From contig JARIBV010000050.1 in assembly GCA_029257335.1 (NCBI GenBank), forward strand, positions 1-51,973: a stretch of 51,973 bases of DNA, given 5' to 3'. The position numbers were made by a program, and so were the translations under genes. Within the stretch, counting starts at the first letter, position 1, and each line of letters starts with the position of its first letter. Shown one piece after another: positions 17,390 to 25,572 of this stretch. Below the pieces are notes generated by a model, which was not told the DNA's origin, did not search any database, and saw only the letters and a list, made by a program, of their open reading frames with translations. This stretch comes from Faecousia sp. GTDB taxonomy: Bacteria > Bacillota > Clostridia > Oscillospirales > Oscillospiraceae.

Positions 17390-18157
17390 ATGCTGGAAGC
17401 AAAATGTTTGTCCAAGCGATACGAAAAAGGAGCCTCCTCCGGGGCGCAATACGCCGTAAAGCAGGTGAATTTTTCCCTGGAAGATGGAAGCTTTTGCGCA
17501 CTGGTGGGAGAAAGCGGCTCCGGCAAAAGTACGCTGGCCCGGCTTTTGTGCGGTGTTCTGCCCCCTACAGAAGGATCGATTTTGCTGGACGGTGCGCCGA
17601 TTTCCTGCAAGCAGTTTTACAGGAACCCACAGCTCCGGTCCAAAATACAGATGGTTCTGCAGGACGGGAAAAGTGCGTTGGATCCACGCTTTTCTGTTTA
17701 CCGCTCCATTGCGGAGCCCCTGCGAAATTTGAAGCACTTGTCCGGGGCAGAGGAGCGAGAACGGGTCTATGGGCTGATGGAGGAGTTGGAACTGCCGGTC
17801 ACACTTGCCCAAAGAAAGGCCTATGAGCTGTCCGGCGGTCAGCAGAAGCGGGTTTGTATTGCCCGTGCCCTGGCTGCAGAGCCGGAAATCATTATTTTTG
17901 ACGAAGCCGTAAGCGGACTGGATGTTCTGCTTCAGAAAAATGTATTGGATTTGCTGAAGCGGCTCCATGCGCAGTTCTCTATGAGCTGCCTGTTTATCAC
18001 CCACGATATGGATGCGGCGCTGTATTTGGCCGACCGGGTGATGGTGATGCAAAACGGAGTGATTGTGGAGGATCGGCATTTTTCCGGCGATGCAGATTGC
18101 TTCACCCATCCGTACAGCCGTCTGCTGTTGTCCTCGGTTTTGTCGGTACCACTTTGA
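17390..18157 (+). CDS. ABC importer ATPase, NikE/DppF type
   Basis: 255 residues. Walker A is G-E-S-G-S-G-K-S-T near 43, Q-loop V-L-Q-D-G-K-S-A-L-D-P-R, signature L-S-G-G-Q-Q-K-R-V, Walker B I-I-F-D-E-A-V-S-G-L-D and F-I-T-H-D-M. It starts three bases after the previous stop, with GGGGAGGTG inside the end of that gene. It completes the ATPase pair. Its C-terminus is short, as in NikE. Confidence 0.87.
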   Translation: MLEAKCLSKRYEKGASSGAQYAVKQVNFSLEDGSFCALVGESGSGKSTLARLLCGVLPPTEGSILLDGAPISCKQFYRNPQLRSKIQMVLQDGKSALDPRFSVYRSIAEPLRNLKHLSGAEERERVYGLMEELELPVTLAQRKAYELSGGQQKRVCIARALAAEPEIIIFDEAVSGLDVLLQKNVLDLLKRLHAQFSMSCLFITHDMDAALYLADRVMVMQNGVIVEDRHFSGDADCFTHPYSRLLLSSVLSVPL

Positions 18158-18184
18158 TATATCCGCCAAATGGCGCGGTATATA
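18158..18184 (+). other. Small imperfect hairpin before the binding-protein gene
   Basis: TATATCCGCC and GGCGCGGTATATA form an imperfect stem in the 48-base gap. It could protect the mRNA 3' end or separate binding-protein expression from the membrane subunits. Confidence 0.35.
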
Positions 18185-18205
18185 CCATACGAAAGGAGAA
18201 TTTTG

Positions 18206-19840
18206 ATGAAATTCAAGAAACTGTTTGCGCTGGGACTTGCGGGAATGATGTGCCTGTCTCTGGCAGCCTGCGCAGAGAAAAACAATCCGTCCCCGGAGTC
18301 CTCACAGAACCAGACAAAAACAATCACCCTGACGGAAAGCTGGGATTTTTCCTTTGGCTTCTACCCGGTTGTTACGGAGGAGCATACCAACAACTATGCC
18401 GCAGGGTACTGGACCCGCAATTTCTATGACACCCTGATCAGGTACAATCAAAAAGGAGAGCTGGAAGGTGCGCTGGCAGAACGCTGGGAGGTGTCCGAGG
18501 ACGGAAAAACCTACACCTTCTATCTGCGGCCGGGAGTGAAGTTTTCCGATGGGACCCCTCTCACATCCGATGCGGTGAAACAGAGCTTTGAGGCCATTGG
18601 TGAGAGTTTGGGCGTATACAACGGATCTTTCGGAAAGCTGAGCACGCTGCTTGAGGAGCTGCTGACACCGGATGAAACCACCTTCGTGATGAAGCTGACC
18701 TCTCCGTATTATGGGGCCCTCAATGATCTCACTATGATGATGCCCTTTGCCGTTGTCAATCCCCGGGCTTTTGAGGGCGGTGTGTCCAAAGTTTTTGAAA
18801 ATTGCAGAAATGAAACAATGGGTACCGGTCCTTATATGTTTGAAAGCCGAGATGGAGACACCAGCACCTTTGTTCGCAATCCCTATTACTGGGGAACAAA
18901 GCCGGAGGTGGATGTATTTCATGTGAAAGCCATCCCTGACAATGACGCAAAGCTGCTGGCACTGCGAAATGGAGAAATCGATGCCATCCTGGGTGCAGAC
19001 AAAATGAGTACGGATGGGTTTTCCCAGCTGTCCCAGGAGAACGGATTTGGTTCGGCAATCGCCCAGGCAAGCAATAGAAGCCGCTATCTGGGAATGAATT
19101 TGAATACTGCCCCCTTCAATGATCCCCTTGTGCGGCAGGCGGTCGCACTGACCATCGACCAAAAGGAGCTGGAGACCTCCGTATTCAATGAGCTGGAGAC
19201 AGCGGCGGAGTTCTTATTCCCCAAGAACAAGCCGTATTGTGATGTGGAACAGCCTGTCTATGATACCGATTTGGACAAGGCCAAGGAGCTGATGGCCCAG
19301 GCGGGCTATGAGGACACCAACGGAGACGGGGTTGTGGAAAAGAACGGCAAACCTCTGACCATTCGCCTCATCTATTCCCAGAGCCTTTCCAGCGTGGATG
19401 ATGCAGTACTTGCAATTACGGGGCAGCTGAAAAAGATCGGCTTCGACACGGTGATCCAGGGCTCTGATATGATGTCCTGGTATGGTGAAATGATGGCCGG
19501 GAATTATGAGCTTAGCTTCTACCATACTTATGGCAGTGCATACGATCCCTTTACTGTCATGACAAATATCAACCCTGAATTGGGAGCAGACCCCATTGCT
19601 GCGCAGTTTGCCGCCTTCCTGTCCGATCCGTCTCTCATTAAAGAGCTGGATTCCACCGATGATTTACAGCGGGTGCAGGAAATCTATACGGAGGTGCTCC
19701 AGACCATTTCCGGACAGGTCCTTGCAGTGCCCGTCAGCTACATCCATGAACTGGCGCTGTGGGACAACACCCTGATTGCAGGATATGATTTTTGCCAAGA
19801 TCCCAGCTATGTGGATGTTTCTGCCATTCATATGAAATAA
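18206..19840 (+). CDS. Solute-binding lipoprotein, NikA/DppA/CntA family
   Basis: 544 residues starting at ATG 18206 after AAAGGAG. It has a lipoprotein signal with lipobox L-A-A-C (Cys22) and the family hallmarks E-R-W-E-V-S-E-D-G-K-T-Y-T-F-Y-L-R-P-G-V-K-F-S-D-G-T near 105, G-T-G-P-Y and N-P-Y-Y-W-G near 230. It captures ligand for the 14840-18157 transporter. The N-D-L-T-M-M-M-P-F and L-F-P-K-N-K-P-Y-C-D segments look closer to NikA/CntA metal-chelate binders than to peptide binders, a tentative reading. Placement last in the operon is unusual, since the binding protein is normally first. A GTTAG-controlled promoter suggests metal-responsive expression. Confidence 0.82.
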   Translation: MKFKKLFALGLAGMMCLSLAACAEKNNPSPESSQNQTKTITLTESWDFSFGFYPVVTEEHTNNYAAGYWTRNFYDTLIRYNQKGELEGALAERWEVSEDGKTYTFYLRPGVKFSDGTPLTSDAVKQSFEAIGESLGVYNGSFGKLSTLLEELLTPDETTFVMKLTSPYYGALNDLTMMMPFAVVNPRAFEGGVSKVFENCRNETMGTGPYMFESRDGDTSTFVRNPYYWGTKPEVDVFHVKAIPDNDAKLLALRNGEIDAILGADKMSTDGFSQLSQENGFGSAIAQASNRSRYLGMNLNTAPFNDPLVRQAVALTIDQKELETSVFNELETAAEFLFPKNKPYCDVEQPVYDTDLDKAKELMAQAGYEDTNGDGVVEKNGKPLTIRLIYSQSLSSVDDAVLAITGQLKKIGFDTVIQGSDMMSWYGEMMAGNYELSFYHTYGSAYDPFTVMTNINPELGADPIAAQFAAFLSDPSLIKELDSTDDLQRVQEIYTEVLQTISGQVLAVPVSYIHELALWDNTLIAGYDFCQDPSYVDVSAIHMK

Positions 19841-19854
19841 TGGGTTGCAAGAAA

Positions 19855-19892
19855 GGTGCAGCGGTTCGGTTAAGAACCGGCTGCACCTTTTT
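19855..19892 (+). terminator. Intrinsic terminator of the importer operon
   Basis: GGTGCAGCGGTTC pairs with GAACCGGCTGCACC, followed by TTTTTT. Confidence 0.93.
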
Positions 19893-19933
19893 TGCGTCGC
19901 TGGCAGGTGTTCGCAGCGTGCCTGTGCCCCGGA

Positions 19934-19976
19934 CAAAAGCAACACGCAGCCTATCTTCTGATAAGCTGCGTGTTGC
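19934..19976 (-). terminator. Intrinsic terminator of the heme operon
   Basis: GCAACACGCAGC (19939-19950) and GCTGCGTGTTGC (19965-19976) pair perfectly; on the minus strand the stem is followed by TTTTGT. It closes the operon that starts at 27360. Confidence 0.85.
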
Positions 19977-19992
19977 TGCCGAAGCCAATCGG

Positions 19993-20778
19993 TTAGAAAT
20001 TCATGACGATTTTTCGGGTATCATGCTCAATCACATCCAAATGCACATTATAGACCTGCTCCAGCATGGGAGAAGAGACCACCTCCCGTGGATCACCCTG
20101 GGCCACAACGGTGCCCTGACTGCTCAGGGCGATGATCTCATCGCTGTACTGGATGGTCTGATTCATGTCGTGCAAAACCATCACAATGGTAATGCCGCAC
20201 TTGCGATTGAGCATCCGGATCAGGTGGAGAATCTGAATCTGATAACGGATGTCCAGATAGGTGGTTGGCTCATCCAGCAGGAGCACTTTGGTCCCCTGGG
20301 CCAGTGCCATGGCGATCCAGACCCGCTGGCGCTGGCCGCCGGAGAGATTCTGGATGCTGCGATTTCTAAGACCCGTGATTCCCGTGATCTTCATGGCTCG
20401 CTCAATCAGCTTCTGATCTTCCGGGCTGGAAGGAGAGCGGCCCATTTTTGTATAGGGGATTCTGCCGTAGGATACAAGATTTTCCACGGTAAGATCTCCC
20501 GGTGCGGTGTTGTTCTGATGCACAATGGCCACCCGGCGGGCAAATTCTTTCAGGCTCATCTGGTTGAGAGGAGTATTTCCCAGAAGAATGTCACCGGAAG
20601 AAGGGGTTAAATTCTTGGTCAGCAGCTGAAAAAGGGTAGATTTTCCACAGCCGTTGGGACCGATCAGCGTGGTGATCTTTCCCTTAGGAATTTTGAGATT
20701 CAGATTTTTGAGAACCGTTTTTTTGTCATACCCAAAGGACAGGTTGCGAACCTGAAAGCAGGTGTTGTTATTTTCCAT
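19993..20778 (-). CDS. Heme/iron ABC importer ATPase (FecE/HtsC type)
   Basis: 261 residues. Walker A is G-P-N-G-C-G-K-S-T near 36, Q-loop V-H-Q-N-N-T-A-P, signature L-S-G-G-Q-R-Q-R-V-W, Walker B L-L-L-D-E-P-T-T-Y-L-D, and M-V-L-H-D-M-N. The spacing and the D-E-P-T-T-Y-L-D form are typical of iron-siderophore/heme/B12 importer ATPases. ATG 20778 was chosen over a GTG at 20790 because GGAGG lies between them at proper distance. It overlaps the permease stop. It powers the transporter formed with the 20768-21772 permease and the 21769 lipoprotein, and is last in the operon. Confidence 0.9.
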   Translation of the reverse strand: MENNNTCFQVRNLSFGYDKKTVLKNLNLKIPKGKITTLIGPNGCGKSTLFQLLTKNLTPSSGDILLGNTPLNQMSLKEFARRVAIVHQNNTAPGDLTVENLVSYGRIPYTKMGRSPSSPEDQKLIERAMKITGITGLRNRSIQNLSGGQRQRVWIAMALAQGTKVLLLDEPTTYLDIRYQIQILHLIRMLNRKCGITIVMVLHDMNQTIQYSDEIIALSSQGTVVAQGDPREVVSSPMLEQVYNVHLDVIEHDTRKIVMNF

Positions 20779-21772
20779 AAATTCCTCCACTCTTTCTCAG
20801 CAGCAGTACAAAAGCGATGCCTCCAACCACGGACAGTATCACAGAGGCATTCATCTCATAGGGACGGATGAGGGTCCGGCCCAGCGTATCTGCCATCAGG
20901 AACAGCAGACCTCCTGCCAGTGCGGAGAAAGGAATCAGAAGCTTATGTTCGCTGCCCACAAAAATGCGTCCGATGTGGGGAATCAGCAATCCGATGAAGC
21001 TCACAGGCCCCACAATGGCGGTGCAGCCACCTACCAGAAAAACGGCCGTGATACTGACCACAAAGCGGACCGCATCGATGTTCACACCCAGGCCCCGCAC
21101 GGTTTTGTCCTCCAGTCCGCAGAGGTTGCACCATCTGGCACAGAGAAAGGCGAAAATCAGCCCCGGCAGGGACACGCCGAAGAGCAAATAGACATCCTTC
21201 CATGTTTTCATGGTGATGTTGCCCTCCACAATGGAGGCAACGCCGGAGACATTTCCGCCGCTCATGGAGCTGACGGCCTCGGAAAGGCCGGAAAACAGGG
21301 CTTGCATGGCAATGCCCATCAGGATGATCCGCAGGGGGGAAAGAGCTCCTTTCCATGCAAGTCCGTAGACCATTGCAAAGACCAGAAGACCGCCAACAAA
21401 ACTGAATACAGGGGCCATAAAATAGAGCTGCGGAAAGATGGTTGCGGCCAATACGGCGGTAAAACCGGCGCCGCTGGAAATGCCCAATAAACCTGGATCT
21501 GCCAGCGGGTTTTTGAGCACCGCCTGAAACAGGACACCGGCTACGGCCAAGGAGGCACCGGCCATAATGGAAATGAGGATTCTGGGAAAGCGCAGGTCAT
21601 AGACTGTGGCAACATCCGGGTCAAAAGAAACAAACAGACCGCGGAATAGCTGTGCAGGGGTCAGCTGAATGCTGCCCAGATTGATGGACAGGAAGAACAG
21701 GGCAATCAGCCCTACGGCGACCACCAAAAAAGACAGAGTGATTTTTGTAGTGGATTTTTTTTGATTGGTCAT
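20768..21772 (-). CDS. Heme ABC importer permease (FecCD/BtuC fold, IsdF/HtsB type)
   Basis: 334 residues with about nine to ten TM helices. Family hallmarks include L-R-F-P-R-I-L-I-S-I-M-A-G-A-S-L-A-V-A-G, F-Q-A-V-L-K-N-P-L-A-D-P-G-L-L-G-I-S-S-G-A-G and G-P-V-S-F-I-G-L-L-I-P-H-I-G-R, all standard for iron-chelate and heme permeases. AGGAGG precedes the ATG, and ATGA couples it to the upstream binding-protein gene. Specificity for heme is inferred from the adjacent IsdE-type binding protein. Confidence 0.9.
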   Translation of the reverse strand: MTNQKKSTTKITLSFLVVAVGLIALFFLSINLGSIQLTPAQLFRGLFVSFDPDVATVYDLRFPRILISIMAGASLAVAGVLFQAVLKNPLADPGLLGISSGAGFTAVLAATIFPQLYFMAPVFSFVGGLLVFAMVYGLAWKGALSPLRIILMGIAMQALFSGLSEAVSSMSGGNVSGVASIVEGNITMKTWKDVYLLFGVSLPGLIFAFLCARWCNLCGLEDKTVRGLGVNIDAVRFVVSITAVFLVGGCTAIVGPVSFIGLLIPHIGRIFVGSEHKLLIPFSALAGGLLFLMADTLGRTLIRPYEMNASVILSVVGGIAFVLLLRKSGGIYGK

Positions 21773-22668
21773 TGCTTGCCTCCTATTATCAAAGTGTCGG
21801 AGAACAGGATGTCATCCAGAACCTTCATGGCATCTGGATATGTGAAGTTTGCGCTCATTCCGAAATATGCGGGGGGAAGATCATAGACCTGATTGTTCTG
21901 AACGGCAGAAAAGTGTTTCCAGATATCATTGGTCCGAAACTCTTCGTCAAACATTTCCATGACACTGTCAGGCATGGCGTGGGCGGTCCTAAGAATCACA
22001 TCCGGGTTTTTCTGAAGCATATCCTCGGTGTTTACATTGAGGAATTCCTGATCTGTTCCGGCATAGACATTGGTGGCGCCTGCCAGCTCCACCAGGCTGC
22101 CCACATAAGAGTTTTCCGTGGCCACCACATAGGAGCCGGGCAGGCCCATGAGCACCAGCACGGTAGGAGCGGGCTTGTCCTGATGGCTCTTGTGATATTC
22201 TGCCATAAACGATTCAAATTCTGCAATCATTGCAGCAGCCTGTTCCTGACGATCGAACAATACCCCCATATCTTCAATGGACTGATACATGCCAAATACG
22301 GATTTCAGGTTAAGAAATCCATACTTAAGCCCCGCAGCCTCATATTTGGGCTGTAAATCGCTCTGCAAACTGGAGGGGCTCAGGACCCACTCCGGGTTGA
22401 GCTGGGCCAGAAGCTCCATGTCCGGGGCCATGGGACTTCCAATCACGGCAGCGTCTTTATAGCATTGGGGAATTTCTGACAAATCGCTTTTGGGAACGCC
22501 CACCAAGGGAAGATCCAGCTTGCGGCAGATCTCCATGACGGCAATGCTGGTGGCGGCAATGGTGCCGTTTCCGTTGACAGCAGGTTCCTGGGTGGTCTGC
22601 TTTACACATCCGCTCAGAAGCATTGACAGACACAAAATACCTGCCAGAAGGGATTTAGCGAGTTTCAT
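21769..22668 (-). CDS. isdE: Heme-binding lipoprotein of an ABC importer (IsdE/HtsA family)
   Basis: 299 residues from ATG 22668 (GAGG upstream), with lipobox L-L-S-G-C (Cys21). It matches IsdE closely: G-S-P-M-A-P-D-M-E, V-L-S-P-S-S-L-Q-S-D-L, L-M-G-L-P-G-S-Y-V-V-A-T-E-N-S-Y-V-G, V-N-T-E-D-M-L and N-D-I-W-K-H-F-S-A-V. In Staphylococcus aureus IsdE the heme iron is held by Met78 and His229; here Met80 (in G-S-P-M) and His230 (in R-T-A-H) occupy the same motifs. It would accept heme from the surface Shp-type protein and pass it to the permease. Its start lies 14 bases inside the Shp gene. Confidence 0.93.
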   Translation of the reverse strand: MKLAKSLLAGILCLSMLLSGCVKQTTQEPAVNGNGTIAATSIAVMEICRKLDLPLVGVPKSDLSEIPQCYKDAAVIGSPMAPDMELLAQLNPEWVLSPSSLQSDLQPKYEAAGLKYGFLNLKSVFGMYQSIEDMGVLFDRQEQAAAMIAEFESFMAEYHKSHQDKPAPTVLVLMGLPGSYVVATENSYVGSLVELAGATNVYAGTDQEFLNVNTEDMLQKNPDVILRTAHAMPDSVMEMFDEEFRTNDIWKHFSAVQNNQVYDLPPAYFGMSANFTYPDAMKVLDDILFSDTLIIGGKQ

Positions 22669-23578
22669 TTTCCGATTCCTCCCAGTTTTCATCCCAGAGA
22701 TCTTCAGGAAATTCGGAAGACTCCTGTTCTGGTTCATCGGCTGAGGGCAGAGGCTGCCCATTGCGATGCAGATGCTTGCATACCAATGATTTGATGCCCC
22801 AGAAGCACAGACATGCCAGCAGTTGGGCGCAGAATACCAGGATAAAGAACATGACCCACACGCTGCCGGAGATGACGACTTCCTGTACATTGTCGCCATT
22901 TTTGGCGATCTTGCTGTTTGCTTCCGTGGATTTGCCGGCAGTGGAGCTGCCGCCGGTTACCAGACCCACCACATTGTCTCCAATGACAGCACCGCCGGAA
23001 CCGGAAGTGGTTTCTGACTCGTCGCTCTTTGACGGGATGTCGCTGTCCTGCATACGGACAAAATTGCCTGCGTTGCCAGAGGTAAAGCCGTTCACGGTTA
23101 CATAGAACACAACATCTCTGCCCATGGCATCCACAAAACATTCCGCCTGCACGATGGCATTTTTGGAGGGGATGGGAATACGAAAATCTGCGGAATCCTC
23201 CCCTTTGGCGGTGGTCTCCGGCAGGACCTGGGCCCATGCGGAATCGCCGGACTTCTGTACGGAAAACTTGGTGCTGGAGATATTGCTCATCAGGTGAAAC
23301 CGCATGGTAAGATAGAGCTGACCGTCGGGGGCGGTTTCCACAAGCGCCTGAGGGTCTACAACACTGGTGACCATACTCTGCCCCAGAGCCTCACTGCTTT
23401 CCCCGCCGGAATCTTGAATGGCATTGGTCACGGGATGGCGATAAGAGCCGGTGGCTGTGGCGCTTTCGCAGGGAACCTCTGCGGCAAGGGCACTGAAGGT
23501 GAGAAGAGACAGGGTAAGAAGGAGCACCGCCATTGAGCGGCATGTGGAGAAAAATTTATGTTTCACTGTGAAAAACAT
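22655..23578 (-). CDS. shp: Shp-family heme-binding protein with C-terminal membrane anchor
   Basis: About 307 residues: signal peptide to about residue 33, Shp domain (about 38-165), a Ser/Gly-rich linker, one TM helix (about 228-255) and an acidic cytoplasmic tail. The domain matches streptococcal Shp: Y-R-H-P-V-x(5)-Q-D-S-G-G-E, L-G-Q-S-M-V and F-V-D-A-M-G-R-D-V-V-F-Y-V. Shp is known to bind heme with two methionines (Met66, Met153); Met69 and Met152 fall in the same motifs here. Shp relays heme from NEAT proteins to HtsA, and the next gene is the HtsA/IsdE homologue. Start uncertain: ATG 23578 or GTG 23566, both inside the preceding gene's end. Confidence 0.9.
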   Translation of the reverse strand: MFFTVKHKFFSTCRSMAVLLLTLSLLTFSALAAEVPCESATATGSYRHPVTNAIQDSGGESSEALGQSMVTSVVDPQALVETAPDGQLYLTMRFHLMSNISSTKFSVQKSGDSAWAQVLPETTAKGEDSADFRIPIPSKNAIVQAECFVDAMGRDVVFYVTVNGFTSGNAGNFVRMQDSDIPSKSDESETTSGSGGAVIGDNVVGLVTGGSSTAGKSTEANSKIAKNGDNVQEVVISGSVWVMFFILVFCAQLLACLCFWGIKSLVCKHLHRNGQPLPSADEPEQESSEFPEDLWDENWEESENETR

Positions 23579-25472
23579 CCTTTCTATTGCGGCGGTACCA
23601 CATCAGAGTAAAGCTTCCGCCCAAAACCAGGGCAGTAAACAGAAGATACCACAGTACTTGAGGGAACAGCTTGGTGGTGATGCGGATGGTGTCCGGCAGG
23701 GGCGCTGCTTCGGGCTGCGAGGGCTGAGGGGCGGAAGCGGTTGTTACAGGGGGGACCTCTTTTGAGGTTTCGTCTGTCTTTTGAATCTCTTTGAGATCAT
23801 CCAGAACCACATAGAATTTCTGGGTAGTGTGCATGACGGTGTTGATATAGCCGCTGCACATGAGCTTTGCATCCAGGGAAGCCGCAATGGCGGCCTTGGG
23901 AAGGACCACGGAAACGGGTGTCACCGTATACTCTCCGGCATCGGGAATGAAACCGGCGGCAGGCTCAAAGTGCTTTTTGACCTTTTTGTCCGAATGGAGC
24001 ACAGCGGCATAGTTTTTTCCTTCATACTGGAAGGCTACATCCGAAATCGGGGTGCCTTCATCAGCAAATTTCGGCACGGGGTCGATCACATATACGGTAA
24101 GCTCGGCGGTATCTCCCTGATAGATAATATCTGCCTTTTCATAAAACAGCGGGTCACACATGCTGACGGCCTTAAAGTCATCGCCCTTTCGCATGGAAAC
24201 CTTGCTTTCAAAGTGGGTCTTTTCTCCTTGTCCCATTGTCAGGGATAAGGATTCCGGATTGTTTGGGGTCCCGGAACCGTTGGGAGCTCCGTTGGGACTT
24301 GCAGGCTGGTTGGAAGGCGCAGACCCTGTCTGAACCAGATCCGAGAGCACCACATAGAAATCAACATTCTGCTTCATAATGGCGTTGATATAGGCACTGC
24401 ATCGGATTGCTTTGCCGGAGGCCTCACGAATTGCCTGCATGGGAAGCTGTACCACAATGGGGGAGGCGCTGTAGCTTCCGGCGGTATCAATGAAGCCGGA
24501 GGCTGCCTCAAACTGCTTGGACACCTTGCTGCCGGTGTTCACCTGACAGGCGTAGGAGGTGCCCCGATAGTTCATGGAAACATTGGAAAGCGGCGTTCCC
24601 TCACTGGCAAATTTGGGCACGGGATTGACCACATAGAGCGTCAGGGTGGCGGTATCGCCCTTGCAGACAATATCGGCCTTGCGATGGAACAGGGCGTTGC
24701 ACATACTGAGGGAGTTGAAATCCGTATCTTTTCGCATGGAAACCGTGGCGGAGTAGTAAATTTCGCCATTCCCCTGACCGCCGGAATTGGGAGGAGGCGG
24801 GGGAGTCACGGGATCAGGCGGAAGGGTTGCGGGAGGCTCGGTGGGCTCAGTGGGAGCCGGTGGAGTCGTGGGAGCGGGGGGCGCCGGAGGCTCGGTGGGA
24901 GTTGTGGGATTGGAAGGGTCCGGAGCGGCAGCGTGCTCATAGCGAATATAGAATTGAAGGACGCCGGAATAGGTGCCGCTCTGAGCTGCACGGATGTCCT
25001 GGGAAAGAATCGTCAGATGTCCTTCTGCAGAGCCACTCCCGGTAAAGGTTTGGGTGCCAAACTGATTGTGGCAGGGCAGAGAAGAGGCGGCTTTCTCGGT
25101 GAGGGTCAAATCAACCAGATCCTGCGAAGACACGGTAATCACGCCGGATTCTTTTTCGGGCATGGTCACCTCTACGGTGTAAGACTGAGAAAAATCCCCC
25201 TGAGAGGGCAGCGTACCAAGAGATACCCGGTCCGGGATCACCACATAGTAGTCAGCGGCCGGAGAAACGGAAGCCTCAATGGTGGTGGACTGGTTTGTTT
25301 CCACCGCTGGAGAAACCGGAGCCGGAGCTTCCCCTTGCTGCGCAGACTGGTCTGCCCGCGGCTCGGAGGCCGACGGCTCCGGAGGAATGGAGGCCGCAGC
25401 AACCGCAGGGGAATTGCAGACACACAGTGCAAACAAAAGAGCAGCCGCAATTCCTTTTCTGAATTGTTTCAT
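23556..25472 (-). CDS. Membrane-anchored surface protein with two NEAT-like heme-binding domains
   Basis: 638 residues: signal peptide (1-27); a beta-domain (about 70-178) beginning Y-Y-V-V-I-P-D-R-V-S-L-G-T-L; a Pro/Thr-rich linker (182-230); two NEAT-like repeats (about 238-380 and 420-560); a linker; a TM helix (about 604-625) and a basic tail. Each repeat has V-S-M-R-K, S-M-C-[ND]-x-L-F-x(3)-A-D-I, G-D-T-A-x-L-T-x-Y-V, P-V-P-K-F-A-x-E-G-T-P and Y-I-N-[AT]-[IV]-M. Methionines 257/366 and 438/547 are each 109 residues apart, close to the Met pair of Shr NEAT1. Cysteines 258/358 and 439/539 could form disulfides. NEAT assignment rests on fold logic and context; a search should confirm it. 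Confidence 0.75.
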   Translation of the reverse strand: MKQFRKGIAAALLFALCVCNSPAVAAASIPPEPSASEPRADQSAQQGEAPAPVSPAVETNQSTTIEASVSPAADYYVVIPDRVSLGTLPSQGDFSQSYTVEVTMPEKESGVITVSSQDLVDLTLTEKAASSLPCHNQFGTQTFTGSGSAEGHLTILSQDIRAAQSGTYSGVLQFYIRYEHAAAPDPSNPTTPTEPPAPPAPTTPPAPTEPTEPPATLPPDPVTPPPPPNSGGQGNGEIYYSATVSMRKDTDFNSLSMCNALFHRKADIVCKGDTATLTLYVVNPVPKFASEGTPLSNVSMNYRGTSYACQVNTGSKVSKQFEAASGFIDTAGSYSASPIVVQLPMQAIREASGKAIRCSAYINAIMKQNVDFYVVLSDLVQTGSAPSNQPASPNGAPNGSGTPNNPESLSLTMGQGEKTHFESKVSMRKGDDFKAVSMCDPLFYEKADIIYQGDTAELTVYVIDPVPKFADEGTPISDVAFQYEGKNYAAVLHSDKKVKKHFEPAAGFIPDAGEYTVTPVSVVLPKAAIAASLDAKLMCSGYINTVMHTTQKFYVVLDDLKEIQKTDETSKEVPPVTTASAPQPSQPEAAPLPDTIRITTKLFPQVLWYLLFTALVLGGSFTLMWYRRNRKDVFHSET

Positions 25473-25511
25473 AGATGCACTCCTTTTTATATCTTTTTGC
25501 CGAATTGGTAA

Positions 25512-25546
25512 AAATTCCCGCAGAACATCCTATTCTGCGGGAATTT
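25512..25546 (-). terminator. Internal terminator between the two NEAT-like genes
   Basis: AAATTCCCGCAGAA (25512-25525) and TTCTGCGGGAATTT (25533-25546) form a perfect 14-base stem. On the minus strand it is followed by TTTTTACC. Partial termination would make the upstream secreted protein more abundant than downstream products. Confidence 0.8.
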
Positions 25547-25572
25547 CCAATGCTTTCGCCTATTTGGTTAAC

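Noticed and set aside
23660..23700. L-P-D-T-I near the end of the 638-residue NEAT-like protein as a sortase signal
   Set aside because: The hydrophobic segment begins about twelve residues later rather than directly, the fifth residue is not Gly, and no sortase gene is in the window. A simple TM anchor explains the end better.
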